DNA from: Nodularia sp. NIES-3585
Lineage (GTDB): Bacteria > Cyanobacteriota > Cyanobacteriia > Cyanobacteriales > Nostocaceae
NCBI RefSeq assembly: GCF_002218065.1
Contig: NZ_BDUB01000001.1
Location: forward strand, 2,947,270-3,011,269
Direction of reading: 5' to 3'
Length of the DNA: 64,000 bases
Shown here: positions 17,044 to 25,691 of the stretch, in pieces
Layout of the letters: every line of letters begins with the position of its first letter
Numbering within the stretch: the first letter of the stretch is position 1
Translations under genes and position numbers: made by a program
Notes under the pieces: model-generated
What the model was told of the DNA's origin: nothing
The model's input: the letters and a program-made list of their open reading frames with translations, nothing else
Databases searched by the model: none

Positions 17044-17145
17044 TGGTCATTAGTCATTGGTCATTGGTCATTAGTCATTGGTTATTGGTTATTGGAAGTT
17101 ACCGTCTTTTCCCCCCTACTCCCCACTCCCCACTCCCTACTCCCT
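17041..17145. repeat. STRR arrays, TTGGTCA/TTAGTCA then CCCCACT/TCCCTAC
   Basis: A run of TTAGTCA/TTGGTCA heptamers (about 17044-17096) is followed by about four ACTCCCC-type heptamers. The two types occur in the same order at 51754-51950. The left end overlaps the CNNM stop and the right end forms the queC 3' end. Confidence 0.92.
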
Positions 17146-17814
17146 ATATGGCAATGGGTCTTTCAATCCCAATTCAGCAAAAGCTGCTAGCCTTAAACGA
17201 CAAGAATCACAGACACCGCAAGCGACATCGTTACCTGCATAGCAAGACCAAGTTAGATCCCAAGGAACTCCTAATTGGTTACCTAGTTGGATGATTTCTG
17301 TCTTTTTCAAATCAATTAGGGGTGCAACAATGTTGATCGGGTCGCCCTCACGTCCTTGTTTGGTTCCTAGCTGGAAAACTTTCTGCATCGCTTGGATATA
17401 GTCGGGACGACAATCAGGATATCCAGAATAATCTAGGGCGTTAACACCAATGTAAACCCTTTGCGCTGCGATCGCTTCCGCATAGCCTAGGGCAAAACTT
17501 AAAAAGATCGTATTCCGTGCTGGTACGTATGTGACTGGAATATTTTGAGACATTTGTTCGAGCGATCGCTCTTGGGGTAAATTAATTGTGTCGTCTGTCA
17601 GTGCCGAACCGCCCCATTGTCGTAGATCAAAGTTGATCACCTGATGTTTAACTACTCCAGCTTTTTTCGCGACGAGGAAAGCTGAGTGCAATTCTCGCCG
17701 ATGTCGCTGCTGGTAATCGAAAGAAATTGGATAACATTCATAACCATCAGCTTTGGCTTGATACAAAACTGTGGCAGAGTCTAATCCTCCAGACAATAGA
17801 ATTACAGCTTTCAT
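17137..17814 (-). CDS. queC: 7-cyano-7-deazaguanine synthase QueC
   Basis: A 225-residue ATP-dependent enzyme converting 7-carboxy-7-deazaguanine to preQ0 for queuosine. The PP-loop is SGGLDSAT (residues 8-15). The zinc site is C191, C199, C202, C205 (CYAGNDVACGVCDSC). The final codons and the TAG stop are supplied by the ACTCCCTA heptamer array, so the natural C-terminus may have been trimmed or extended slightly. No preQ1-type riboswitch was recognised upstream. Confidence 0.95.
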   Translation of the reverse strand: MKAVILLSGGLDSATVLYQAKADGYECYPISFDYQQRHRRELHSAFLVAKKAGVVKHQVINFDLRQWGGSALTDDTINLPQERSLEQMSQNIPVTYVPARNTIFLSFALGYAEAIAAQRVYIGVNALDYSGYPDCRPDYIQAMQKVFQLGTKQGREGDPINIVAPLIDLKKTEIIQLGNQLGVPWDLTWSCYAGNDVACGVCDSCRLRLAAFAELGLKDPLPYRE

Positions 17815-18613
17815 AGAAATCCCCAGTACCGCCGTGAAGTCAAAAAGTTTATTCTATAGGCTTTTCATTGATTTTAAATGGTTGTCCTATTTACGCCGAC
17901 CTTTACGAAGCCTGCTGAGAGGGAAGCTACACAAACAGTTTTAACCGCAGTGATATTAGTCCTGTGCAGCGTCGAATTAAGCTCAGTTTCAACTTCTCGA
18001 TTTCCCATCACCAAATCACACTTCAACAAAATGCCAGAAACAATGTTACAGTCCTCCTAAACCTATTTTGGTTATGGCGGTTTTTACTGTGTTGACCATA
18101 GCCAAACAAAACTGCCTATACCAGCGTCTAGAAAAAGGTGGATGGCTCAATATGTAAAATTTACAGCTAATTATGCAAAAATTGTTTGGGTGTTTTAGCG
18201 GTGGCAATCCCGTGAAACATACCATAAAACCATCACCATGGAGAGTTTTCAAATTTCTGTATTGTTGATAACAAAACAACATTATTTTTGAATGTTGCCA
18301 AATTAAATATTGATCCCGGTCATTAATTGCCCAACAGGGTTTTTATGAGTTATTACTTACGTTCCCCTTAGTTGATAAAGTCAAAAAAAAGACATATCGT
18401 ATTTTATGTAAAGAACAAAATATGGATCAATTTACAACTGAATATCCAAAAACAAGCCAAATTTGGGGAACTGATTACAAACTTTGAAATTCTTCATAAA
18501 TGTAACCTCTATGTTACCATCTGGATGGTTTTCGACAGAGCATAACTGGCTTTCAAGTATAAATACCAACGGCCGTAGCGTCTCTAAATTTGGTGGTTGA
18601 GGAGAGAATAATA
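17815..18613. other. Long intergenic region queC to oxidoreductase
   Basis: About 800 bp between divergent genes. Two small frames (17878-18060 forward, 18046-18282 reverse) have no protein-like features. An operator-like inverted repeat (18502-18517) and a TATAAAT box (about 18558) lie near the right end. Otherwise nothing recognisable. Confidence 0.6.
18502..18517. promoter_or_regulatory. Operator-like inverted repeat GTAAC-N6-GTTAC
   Basis: A symmetrical GTAAC CTCTAT GTTAC about 100 bp upstream of the oxidoreductase start and about 40 bp before a TATAAAT hexamer. The spacing is not the GTA-N8-TAC of NtcA. It could bind another dimeric regulator; no direct evidence. Confidence 0.3.
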
Positions 18614-19696
18614 GTGCAAAATAGCATGTCAGTGGCAGAACCAAATTCATATACACAGCGCAATCAACCAAAACCAATTCGCATAGGCGTAATTGGGGTA
18701 GGTAACATGGGACAACATCACGCTCGTATACTGAGTTCAATGAAAGATGTTGAACTGGTAGGTGTGTCGGATATTAATGTTGAACGAGGCTTAGAAACAG
18801 CAAGCAAATACAAGGGACATTTTTTTGAAGATTACTGCGACTTGCTACCCCATGTGGAAGCAGTTTGTGTTGCTGTCCCCACCCGCTTGCATTACGCAGT
18901 TGGCATCAACTGTCTATTGGCTGGAATTCATGTTTTGATTGAAAAACCCATTGCAGCCAGCATTTCTGAAGCGGAATCACTCGTAAATGCTGCGGCTGAT
19001 TCTCAGTGCATTCTGCAAGTGGGACATATTGAGCGTTTCAATCCAGCATTTAAAGAACTGAGTAAAGTTCTGAAAACAGAAGAGTTGCTAGCCCTAGAAG
19101 CTCATCGCATGAGTCCTTACTCAGACCGAGCGAATGATGTTTCGGTGGTCTTAGATTTAATGATTCACGACATTGACTTGCTATTGGAACTAGCTGCTTC
19201 TCCAGTAGTCAAGTTAACGGCTAGCGGGACTCGTTCTTTGGATTCTGGTTATTTGGATTACGTGACAGCTACCCTGGGCTTTGCCAATGGTATTGTTGCT
19301 ACTTTAACTGCAAGCAAAGTCACTCACCGAAAAATCCGCCGCATCGTGGCTCATTGCAAAAACTCATTTACAGAAGCAGATTTTCTCAAAAATGAAATTT
19401 TAATTCACCGACAAACAAATAACAATACTCTCAACGACCATCGACAAGTACTTTATAGGCAAGATGGTTTGATAGAGAAAGTTTACACCACTAATATCCA
19501 ACCCTTAAGTGCAGAATTGGAGCATTTTGTCAATTGTGTACACGGTGGTAATCAACCTTCGGTAGGTGGTGAACAAGCTCTGAAAGCTCTGAGATTGGCA
19601 AGTTTAATTGAGCAAATGGCTTTGGAAGATCGCGTGTTGAATCCATTAGACTGGCAATCTGAACTGAGAGTGCAGTCATTAACCCCAATCGTCTAA
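18614..19696 (+). CDS. Gfo/Idh/MocA family NAD(P)-dependent oxidoreductase
   Basis: About 360 residues. The N-terminal Rossmann fold is IGVIGVGNMGQHHARIL. The EKP signature, VLIEKPIAAS, is about residue 105. Then come GHIERFNPAF and a C-terminal beta-sheet domain with SPYSDRANDVSVVLDLMIHD. The family oxidises or reduces sugars, inositols and related substrates; the substrate is not predictable here. The GTG at 18614 is preferred because a GAGGAGAG site lies about 9 bp upstream; the ATG at 18626 is the alternative. Confidence 0.88.
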   Translation: MQNSMSVAEPNSYTQRNQPKPIRIGVIGVGNMGQHHARILSSMKDVELVGVSDINVERGLETASKYKGHFFEDYCDLLPHVEAVCVAVPTRLHYAVGINCLLAGIHVLIEKPIAASISEAESLVNAAADSQCILQVGHIERFNPAFKELSKVLKTEELLALEAHRMSPYSDRANDVSVVLDLMIHDIDLLLELAASPVVKLTASGTRSLDSGYLDYVTATLGFANGIVATLTASKVTHRKIRRIVAHCKNSFTEADFLKNEILIHRQTNNNTLNDHRQVLYRQDGLIEKVYTTNIQPLSAELEHFVNCVHGGNQPSVGGEQALKALRLASLIEQMALEDRVLNPLDWQSELRVQSLTPIV

Positions 19697-20338
19697 AACA
19701 GGAATGGGGCATTAGGCATTGGAAATCAAATTCTTCTGTTGTTTGTTTGCCCCTATTCCTTTTCTGCTCCGAATTGTAGGTAAATCCCTGACGGGCAGAG
19801 CTTGACAAATAAGGGCTGTAGCCCTGACTAGGAAATGAATTTCAATTATTTTACATTGCAAAACACATAGTTGAATTTATTCGGTGCTTACTTACTTTTT
19901 ATAGCAACCGCCAAGGTGGTTAGGATACAAACGGATGATAAAACCATTGTAATTAAAGAGTTTCAAGGCTTCTCCCTGCTCCCTGCTATATATGCCGGAC
20001 TTTTGGTTTCTGTGGGTCGGTTTTGTCCAGAGCAGTTTTAATTGGTCGTCTCATAGCGAGAGTTTTTTGGCTGGTTACTCAAACCACCACACAAAAGTAC
20101 TAGAAGCTGAAATATGCTGCTTTTAGTGGAAATTGGGGGTTACATATGGTCAAAATTCGCCTACACTATCCCCAATCATGCTGAATTGACCATCGCACCA
20201 AAAGCGATCGCGTCAACTAAACATTTGGCGTATTTCTAGCTACACTTGACGGAGCCTAGAATTTTTAGTGTCTCGAATGTTTGTCAGATGGGCATGATAA
20301 ATTTTTAAAGTTAAGTTAAGTAAGGATTAGGAGCTTTC
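19697..20338. other. Intergenic region upstream of parM-like gene
   Basis: About 640 bp. It contains a CTCCCTGCTCCCTGCT repeat (about 19973) and a HIP1 site (about 20206). An AGGAG ribosome-binding site lies before the next ATG. No iterated centromere-like repeats were recognised by eye. The mobile heptamers seen elsewhere are absent. Confidence 0.5.
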
Positions 20339-21490
20339 ATGACAGACCAACCTTCCGCAGCTACCCCAATGAATGCCGCTGCTATACCTCTCAATAGGGT
20401 TTCAGCGTCTACCCCGATGAATGCTAATCCTGCCACCAATAGACCAAATATTGGAGGCGGTAAAACCATTCTCAGTGTTGATTTAGGCAGAACTTCTACT
20501 AAAACTTGTATCAGCCGCGAAGCAACAGGTGTAGTGTTCGTACCTGCCAACGTTAAGAAAATGTCCATAGAACAAGTTAGGGGCGGCGTTTTTGAAGCCA
20601 GAGCCACTGACCCTCTCATGGATTTATGGCTGGAGTATCAAGGCAATGGATATGCTGCTGGTCAGCTAGCAGCAGACTTTGGGGCGAATTTGGGAGTAGG
20701 CCAATCTAAAGTAGAGGATGCACTGATCAAAGTTTTGGCAAGTGCCGGCTACTTCAAACTTAAAGACGAAATCTCAGTTATCTTGGGTCTTCCTTTCCTT
20801 TCTTTAGAACAATTTGAAAAGGAAAAAGCTCAGTTGACCAGCCAGGTAACTGGGCCTCATGTCTTGAACTTCCGAGGCGAATCTCTTTCGCTGAACATTA
20901 CCAAAGTTTGGGTGATGCCAGAAGGTTATGGCAGCCTTCTCTGGTCAGAAGCTCAACCTAAGACAGGTGGTAGAGTTCCCGATTTCACCAAAATATCGGT
21001 GGCAGTCGTTGATATCGGACATCAAACTATCGACCTTTTGATGGTAGATAACTTCCGTTTTGCCCGCGGTGCTTCTCAAAGTGAAGATTTTGGGATGAAC
21101 AAGTTCTATGAAATGGTAGCAGCCGAAATAGACGGGGCTGATAGTCAATCCTTAGCGCTGATTTCTGCTGTCAACAAACCCAAGGGTGAACGTTTCTATC
21201 GTCCTAAAGGTGCAAGCAAGCCCACTAATCTGGATGATTTTCTCCCTAACCTCATAGAAATGTTTTCTCGAGACATTTGTAGTCGTGTGTTAGCTTGGTT
21301 GCCAGAACGGGTTACCGATGTAATTATCACTGGCGGCGGTGGTGAATTTTTCTGGGAAGACGTTCAACGTCTACTCAAAGAAGCCCAAATTAATGCCCAT
21401 TTATCTGCACCTTCCCGCCAAGCTAACGCCTTGGGGCAGTATATTTATGGAGAGGCGCAATTGTCCGCCGTTCGAGCTGCTAGGGCTTAA
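20339..21490 (+). CDS. ParM/StbA-like actin-family ATPase
   Basis: A 383-residue actin-fold protein. Phosphate 1 is ILSVDLGRTSTKTCIS (residues 44-59), phosphate 2 is VAVVDIGHQTIDLLMV (about 221-236), and the adenosine motif is DVIITGGGGEFF (about 327-338). The first 40 residues are a disordered leader with TPMNA twice. Such proteins form filaments that segregate plasmids or organise other cargo. It sits in ordinary chromosomal surroundings, directly before a small ParR-like gene (5-bp gap), forming a two-gene operon with a strong terminator at 22015. Confidence 0.85.
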   Translation: MTDQPSAATPMNAAAIPLNRVSASTPMNANPATNRPNIGGGKTILSVDLGRTSTKTCISREATGVVFVPANVKKMSIEQVRGGVFEARATDPLMDLWLEYQGNGYAAGQLAADFGANLGVGQSKVEDALIKVLASAGYFKLKDEISVILGLPFLSLEQFEKEKAQLTSQVTGPHVLNFRGESLSLNITKVWVMPEGYGSLLWSEAQPKTGGRVPDFTKISVAVVDIGHQTIDLLMVDNFRFARGASQSEDFGMNKFYEMVAAEIDGADSQSLALISAVNKPKGERFYRPKGASKPTNLDDFLPNLIEMFSRDICSRVLAWLPERVTDVIITGGGGEFFWEDVQRLLKEAQINAHLSAPSRQANALGQYIYGEAQLSAVRAARA

Positions 21491-21495
21491 AACTG

Positions 21496-21975
21496 ATGTT
21501 CCAATGGTCAAAAAAGGTAGTTAAATCGGTCACGTTCAACCCAGAAGTTGCTGATGAAAGTTTGTTGGAAGTTGTGGAAAATTATTTGGAGCGACTACCT
21601 GACAAAACTTTTAGCGACATCTGTAAAGAAGCCCTATGGCAATCTTTATGTGTACCAAAAACTGTAAAACCTAGTCCAAAAACAGCAGCAACAGATTCGG
21701 TTGACAAAAAAATCGATGAGTTGCAACGTCAAGTGGCTGACCTAGAGGAACGTTTGTTTGCTAAGGAATCTCATCGTTTGGAGTCGATAGAAGGCCATCT
21801 TGTGCAACTTACGCAACAAATAGCGAATTTGGCAATTATGGTTACTGAGCGTCCAGTTGTTCAGTCTTCAATTCCAACAGTATCAGAAGTAGCCAATACT
21901 ACTTATGCTGATGACCCTCCTGAAGAGGTTGATCCCGTCATCAGCCGCTTAAGTCAGTTTCTTGATGATTTCTAA
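21496..21975 (+). CDS. ParR-like adaptor (partner of the actin-like protein)
   Basis: A 159-residue protein. The N-terminus KSVTFNPEVADESLLEVVEN to TFSDICKEALWQSL resembles a ribbon-helix-helix DNA-binding domain. A coiled coil (about residues 74-110) follows, then an acidic tail ending DPVISRLSQFLDDF that could contact the filament, as ParR tails do. Position, size and layout suggest a ParR-type adaptor; sequence identity with known ParR proteins was not testable. It starts 5 bp after the parM-like stop. Confidence 0.6.
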   Translation: MFQWSKKVVKSVTFNPEVADESLLEVVENYLERLPDKTFSDICKEALWQSLCVPKTVKPSPKTAATDSVDKKIDELQRQVADLEERLFAKESHRLESIEGHLVQLTQQIANLAIMVTERPVVQSSIPTVSEVANTTYADDPPEEVDPVISRLSQFLDDF

Positions 21976-22014
21976 GAATGAATTAGGTTTGTGAGCATTT
22001 TAGCTCCTGTAAGC

Positions 22015-22044
22015 AATCCTTAATAGTTTTTACTATTAAGGATT
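22015..22044 (+). terminator. Strong hairpin terminator of the parM-like operon
   Basis: AATCCTTAATAGT and ACTATTAAGGATT form a perfect 13-bp stem with a TTTT loop, 40 bp after the ParR-like stop. Confidence 0.75.
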
Positions 22045-22159
22045 ATTAATATTTTACCAACCTTAAATTAAGTGAATATGCTGTACTGACAGTATAGCAA
22101 AGTTACAATGATTTGCAACATATGAGAAAGTTTTTTCTATTGCAACCATCAACTAAGTT

Positions 22160-22345
22160 GATATAGGACTCTGAGGTGGGAACCCACAATTAAATTGCCA
22201 AGTTCCATCTCTCAAACTCTGACTCAGCAACCCCTGATTGTGGTTGGCGTAGACTGTGCTATGGGCTGAAAACTCAGTACAACTCAAAAAGGCTTTTTCT
22301 ACTCCCCGCCTACGCAAGTAAGTATGGGTAAGCCACACAAGCTAT
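22160..22345 (-). ncRNA. Candidate structured RNA (6S-like length), unproven
   Basis: Within an 820-bp gene-free stretch, about 185 nt can fold end to end. GTGTGGCTTACCC near 22345 pairs with GGGTTCCCACC near 22180. Inside, TTGCGTAG (about 22315) pairs with CTACGCCAA (about 22245). The size resembles 6S RNA, but the identity and even the strand are uncertain. A perfect ATCAAC/GTTGAT hairpin (about 22148-22162) follows on the reverse strand. The 61-codon frame over this region (22153-22338) lacks protein-like character. Confidence 0.3.
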
Positions 22346-22798
22346 CAACAATCAAAGCAGATTGCTCCATAAGTCTTTTTTTCTCTTTCCGGGTAGGGCA
22401 GAAAGTCGCCCAAAGTGCTGTATATACTTTTTGTTAAGAAGTGTTAAGAAATTCTTATTAAAGAATATTGCAATACCTTGATTTAATTGTTAGCGTGTGT
22501 ATTGTTGATCATGCTGGTGAACGCTCTGAATTTAGGAGAGACAAAACCTATGAGCTATGTCCATTCAGCCAATTGTGTGAAGTGTTGACTTTTTATCTGG
22601 AAAATCAGGCAGAAATGTCTTGAATAAACAATGCAGATTAGTTCAGGAATATTTCGTTGCCAAAGGCTTATTTACTTTTTGAGTTCAATAACGACTGATT
22701 AATTGTTTTACCTTGTGCAAGCAGGCGAGTAGCTTTGATTGTGTCTGTCGGCAATCACTAAGAGTAAGGTAAGACACCAATTTTGGAGGTTAAAACCG
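22346..22798. other. Gene-free stretch before the SDR gene
   Basis: A/T-rich sequence with no convincing ORF. It ends with a good ribosome-binding site (GGAGGT at about 22785) for the SDR gene. Confidence 0.5.
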
Positions 22799-23650
22799 AT
22801 GAATATTCAAGGCAAAGTGGCTCTGATTACTGGGGCTTCTCGTGGTATTGGTAAAGCGATCGCACTTGCATTAGCGCAACGAGGGATCAAGCGGTTGATT
22901 TTGGTAGCACGCGATCGCCAAAAGTTAACCGCAGTAGCTAACCAAATCGAGGCTATGGGAGTCGAAACCACAATCTTGTCCATCGATTTGACTCAGACAA
23001 TTGAAGTCAATATTGCCGTAGCCCAATTGTGGCGCAATTATGGCCCAATTCATCTGCTAGTTAATTGTGCCGGCGTAGCCTATCAAACTTCGTTCTTGCA
23101 GACCAAACTACCCCAAGTTCAAGAAGAACTCTCGGTGAATTTATTGGGAATGTACAACCTCACCAGCCTCATAGCACGACGCATGGTGAGCCAAAAGGAA
23201 GGGACAATCGTCAATGTCTCCAGTTTGATGGGGAAAGTAGCTGCACCGACAATGGCGACTTACTCCGCTACCAAGTTTGCCATCATCGGGTTTACCCAAG
23301 CCTTGCGTCGCGAACTCGCAGAACACAACATCCGGGTAATTGCCTTGTTACCCACTCTCACAGACACAGATATGGCGCGTAACTTAAAACTATTTCGCTG
23401 GGTGATCCCCATGAATCCCGAAGAAGTAGCGCAAGTACTCGTTTCTGGATTGCAAAAAGATGCACCAGAGATTTTAGTGGGTTGGCAAAGTCATTTAGCA
23501 GTATGGTGTCAGCGTTTAGCACCTTGGCTGCTAGAGATGATTTTACAAATCGCCACTCCGCCAACCTTGAAAAAACCACAGCGTCCCGCCAAACGCAGTT
23601 TTATGAGAAGAATTTACCGCTTTAGCGATTTATTATGGTCAAGAACCTAA
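22799..23650 (+). CDS. Short-chain dehydrogenase/reductase (SDR)
   Basis: A 283-residue classical SDR. The cofactor motif TGASRGIG (about residues 11-18) and VNCAG (about 89) lead to the catalytic Ser in IVNVSSLMG and the YSATK motif (about 158). The acidic/basic pattern after strand beta-2 (VARDRQ) favours NADP. The GGAGGT site 10 bp upstream fixes the ATG at 22799; the in-frame ATG at 22739 is rejected. A basic C-terminus (PQRPAKRSFMRR) follows a hydrophobic stretch and may associate with membrane. Substrate unknown. Confidence 0.9.
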   Translation: MNIQGKVALITGASRGIGKAIALALAQRGIKRLILVARDRQKLTAVANQIEAMGVETTILSIDLTQTIEVNIAVAQLWRNYGPIHLLVNCAGVAYQTSFLQTKLPQVQEELSVNLLGMYNLTSLIARRMVSQKEGTIVNVSSLMGKVAAPTMATYSATKFAIIGFTQALRRELAEHNIRVIALLPTLTDTDMARNLKLFRWVIPMNPEEVAQVLVSGLQKDAPEILVGWQSHLAVWCQRLAPWLLEMILQIATPPTLKKPQRPAKRSFMRRIYRFSDLLWSRT

Positions 23651-23664
23651 ATTTTCTATGTTTC

Positions 23665-23780
23665 AGGACTTATGCAAGAACTCTGGTGAAACCCTCTTGA
23701 CTTTGTGTCCTTTGTGTCCTTTGCGGTATGCGCTTCGCGCACGCTTCGCGAACGTTTTTCATAATTTCGCGTAAGTCCTA
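23665..23780. mobile_element. MITE-like element B, copy 1
   Basis: About 115 bp bounded by AGGACTTATGCAAGAA at the left and TTTCGCGTAAGTCCTA at the right (inverted repeats). It contains CCCTCTTGACTTTGTGTCC. A shorter copy in the same orientation lies at 56322-56413. This copy carries an extra GCTTCGCG-type insertion (about 23730-23753). Confidence 0.7.
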
Positions 23781-23981
23781 TTTCTAAAATTCGATCATTT
23801 CATCCTGCGGTCAATGACTTTAACTTTTCAGATAAAAACGGTAATAACCCACCAGGTAGAACACATTGACCGCAATTAGCATTCCTTTACCCCCCCCATA
23901 ATGATTGCGATCCCAATCAGAAACGGGATTGGTAATCGGTGCAAGTTAGAATGGATTGAACGTATTTCGGAGCAAGCATAA

Positions 23982-25478
23982 ATGCTGACATTGCCTACCA
24001 CGCTTCCTACTTTGCCCGAAATCATCGATGACTTACCAAATATTTCAGGTTGGGAAACAGAAGTGCTTTCTGTCGTTAACCATGATGCACCTGTATTTTT
24101 ACCCTCAACCAATATTCGCTTCGAGGATGTAAAAGCTGTATTTGCGATCGCCTTACATATGCACCAGCCCACAATCCCGGCTGGACATGATGGCGGCTTC
24201 ATCAACAATCTGCAATATATGTTTGAACATACCCACGAAGGAGATAACCATAACGCTGCACCTTTCGCCCATTGTTACAGTCGGATGGGAGACTTGATCC
24301 CCGAACTCGTCAATCAAGGCTGCAACCCTCGTGTGATGTTGGATTACTCTGGTAATCTGCTGTGGGGACTCAGACAAATGGGACGCAACGATATTTTAGA
24401 TAATCTCAAACGCATCACCTGCGATCCCAGCTATCAACCTTATGTAGAGTGGCTAGGGACAATGTGGGGTCATGCGGTTGTGCCTTCCACACCCATATCC
24501 GATATTAAATTGCATATCGTGGCATGGCAACATCATTTTGCCGCCATTTTTGGTTGGTCAGCATTGGCGAGAGTCAAAGGATTTTCTCCCCCAGAAATGC
24601 ACCTCCCCAATCATCCTGATACTTTATTTGCATTTATTAAAGCCCTGAAAGAATGCGGCTATCGCTGGTTACTTGTACAAGAACATTCCGTAGAAACAAT
24701 TAGCGGTCAATCTCTAACTCACAAACACTTACCACATCGTTTAATTGCTCGTAATTCTCAAGGCGAAACAATTAGTATTACAGCCCTAATTAAAACCCAA
24801 GGTTCTGATACTAAATTAGTCGCTCAGATGCAGCCATACTATGAAGCTAAAACTTTATCTAAACAACAATTAGGTAGTGCCTTGATCCCACCTATTGTTA
24901 GTCAAATTGGTGATGGTGAAAATGGTGGAGTCATGATGAATGAATTTCCCAGTGCTTTCAAACAGGCTTGGGGAGATATGGTAAATCAAGGAGGAGGTAA
25001 ATCTGGGGTTGTTGGGGTGTGTGGTACAGAATATTTAGAATTAATTACAGCCGCAGGTTGCCAACCAGAAGACTATCCCACCTGTCAGCCAGTAGGACAA
25101 CATCAAATCTGGCAGAGAGTTTCACCTGAAAACTGCCAACCAGAAGCTGTAGAAAGTACCATTCAAGAATTAAAGCAAATCAACCCTAACTTTCATATGG
25201 ATGGAGCCTCATGGACAAATCATATTAGTTGGGTAAAAGGATATGAAAATGTCATCTCCCCCATGTATGAATTAAGTAGTTTATTTCATCAACAGGTTGA
25301 TCACATATTGCCCACTAATTCATCTGAATACCGGAATCTTCTATTACATAACCTTTTGCTGCAAACTAGCTGTTTTCGTTATTGGGGACAAGGTTCCTGG
25401 ACTGACCATGCGCGGCATATTCATCAAAGAGGCGAAAACTTGCTAAAAACCATATTCAACTCTCAGCAAAAACTGTAA
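23982..25478 (+). CDS. Glycoside hydrolase family 57 protein
   Basis: A 498-residue GH57-type (beta/alpha)7-barrel protein. Region 1 is LHMHQPTIPAG (about residues 58-68). Further blocks are YSGNLLWGL, EMHLPNHPDT, WLLVQEHS and GDGENGG. Family members act on alpha-1,4-glucans (amylases, 4-alpha-glucanotransferases, branching enzymes). The exact activity is not clear, though polysaccharide or glycogen metabolism is likely. A run of eight C residues (about 23891) lies shortly upstream. Confidence 0.85.
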   Translation: MLTLPTTLPTLPEIIDDLPNISGWETEVLSVVNHDAPVFLPSTNIRFEDVKAVFAIALHMHQPTIPAGHDGGFINNLQYMFEHTHEGDNHNAAPFAHCYSRMGDLIPELVNQGCNPRVMLDYSGNLLWGLRQMGRNDILDNLKRITCDPSYQPYVEWLGTMWGHAVVPSTPISDIKLHIVAWQHHFAAIFGWSALARVKGFSPPEMHLPNHPDTLFAFIKALKECGYRWLLVQEHSVETISGQSLTHKHLPHRLIARNSQGETISITALIKTQGSDTKLVAQMQPYYEAKTLSKQQLGSALIPPIVSQIGDGENGGVMMNEFPSAFKQAWGDMVNQGGGKSGVVGVCGTEYLELITAAGCQPEDYPTCQPVGQHQIWQRVSPENCQPEAVESTIQELKQINPNFHMDGASWTNHISWVKGYENVISPMYELSSLFHQQVDHILPTNSSEYRNLLLHNLLLQTSCFRYWGQGSWTDHARHIHQRGENLLKTIFNSQQKL

Positions 25479-25691
25479 ATTAGCGAATTTATAGCCATTT
25501 TAAAACTTTAATTAGTTTGTGTCTGTAGCTACAACTAAAAATTACAATTTACTCAACTACAGACAGACTATATAGTTTAATATTTCTGCCTTCGGAACGG
25601 TTAAGCCTTAATCTCTAATCGCTAAATTGGACTTAGATAAAAATACACATCAAGATTGACTTAATCGTTCTGATCTCAGGAGAATATTAAT

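Noticed and set aside
17043-17294. Forward ORF starting in the STRR array
   Set aside because: Antisense to queC, with an N-terminus of pure repeat translation.
17878-18282. Two small ORFs in the queC-oxidoreductase gap
   Set aside because: No start signals or protein-like composition.
22153-22338. 61-codon reverse ORF
   Set aside because: No ribosome-binding site or domain; it overlaps the foldable RNA candidate.
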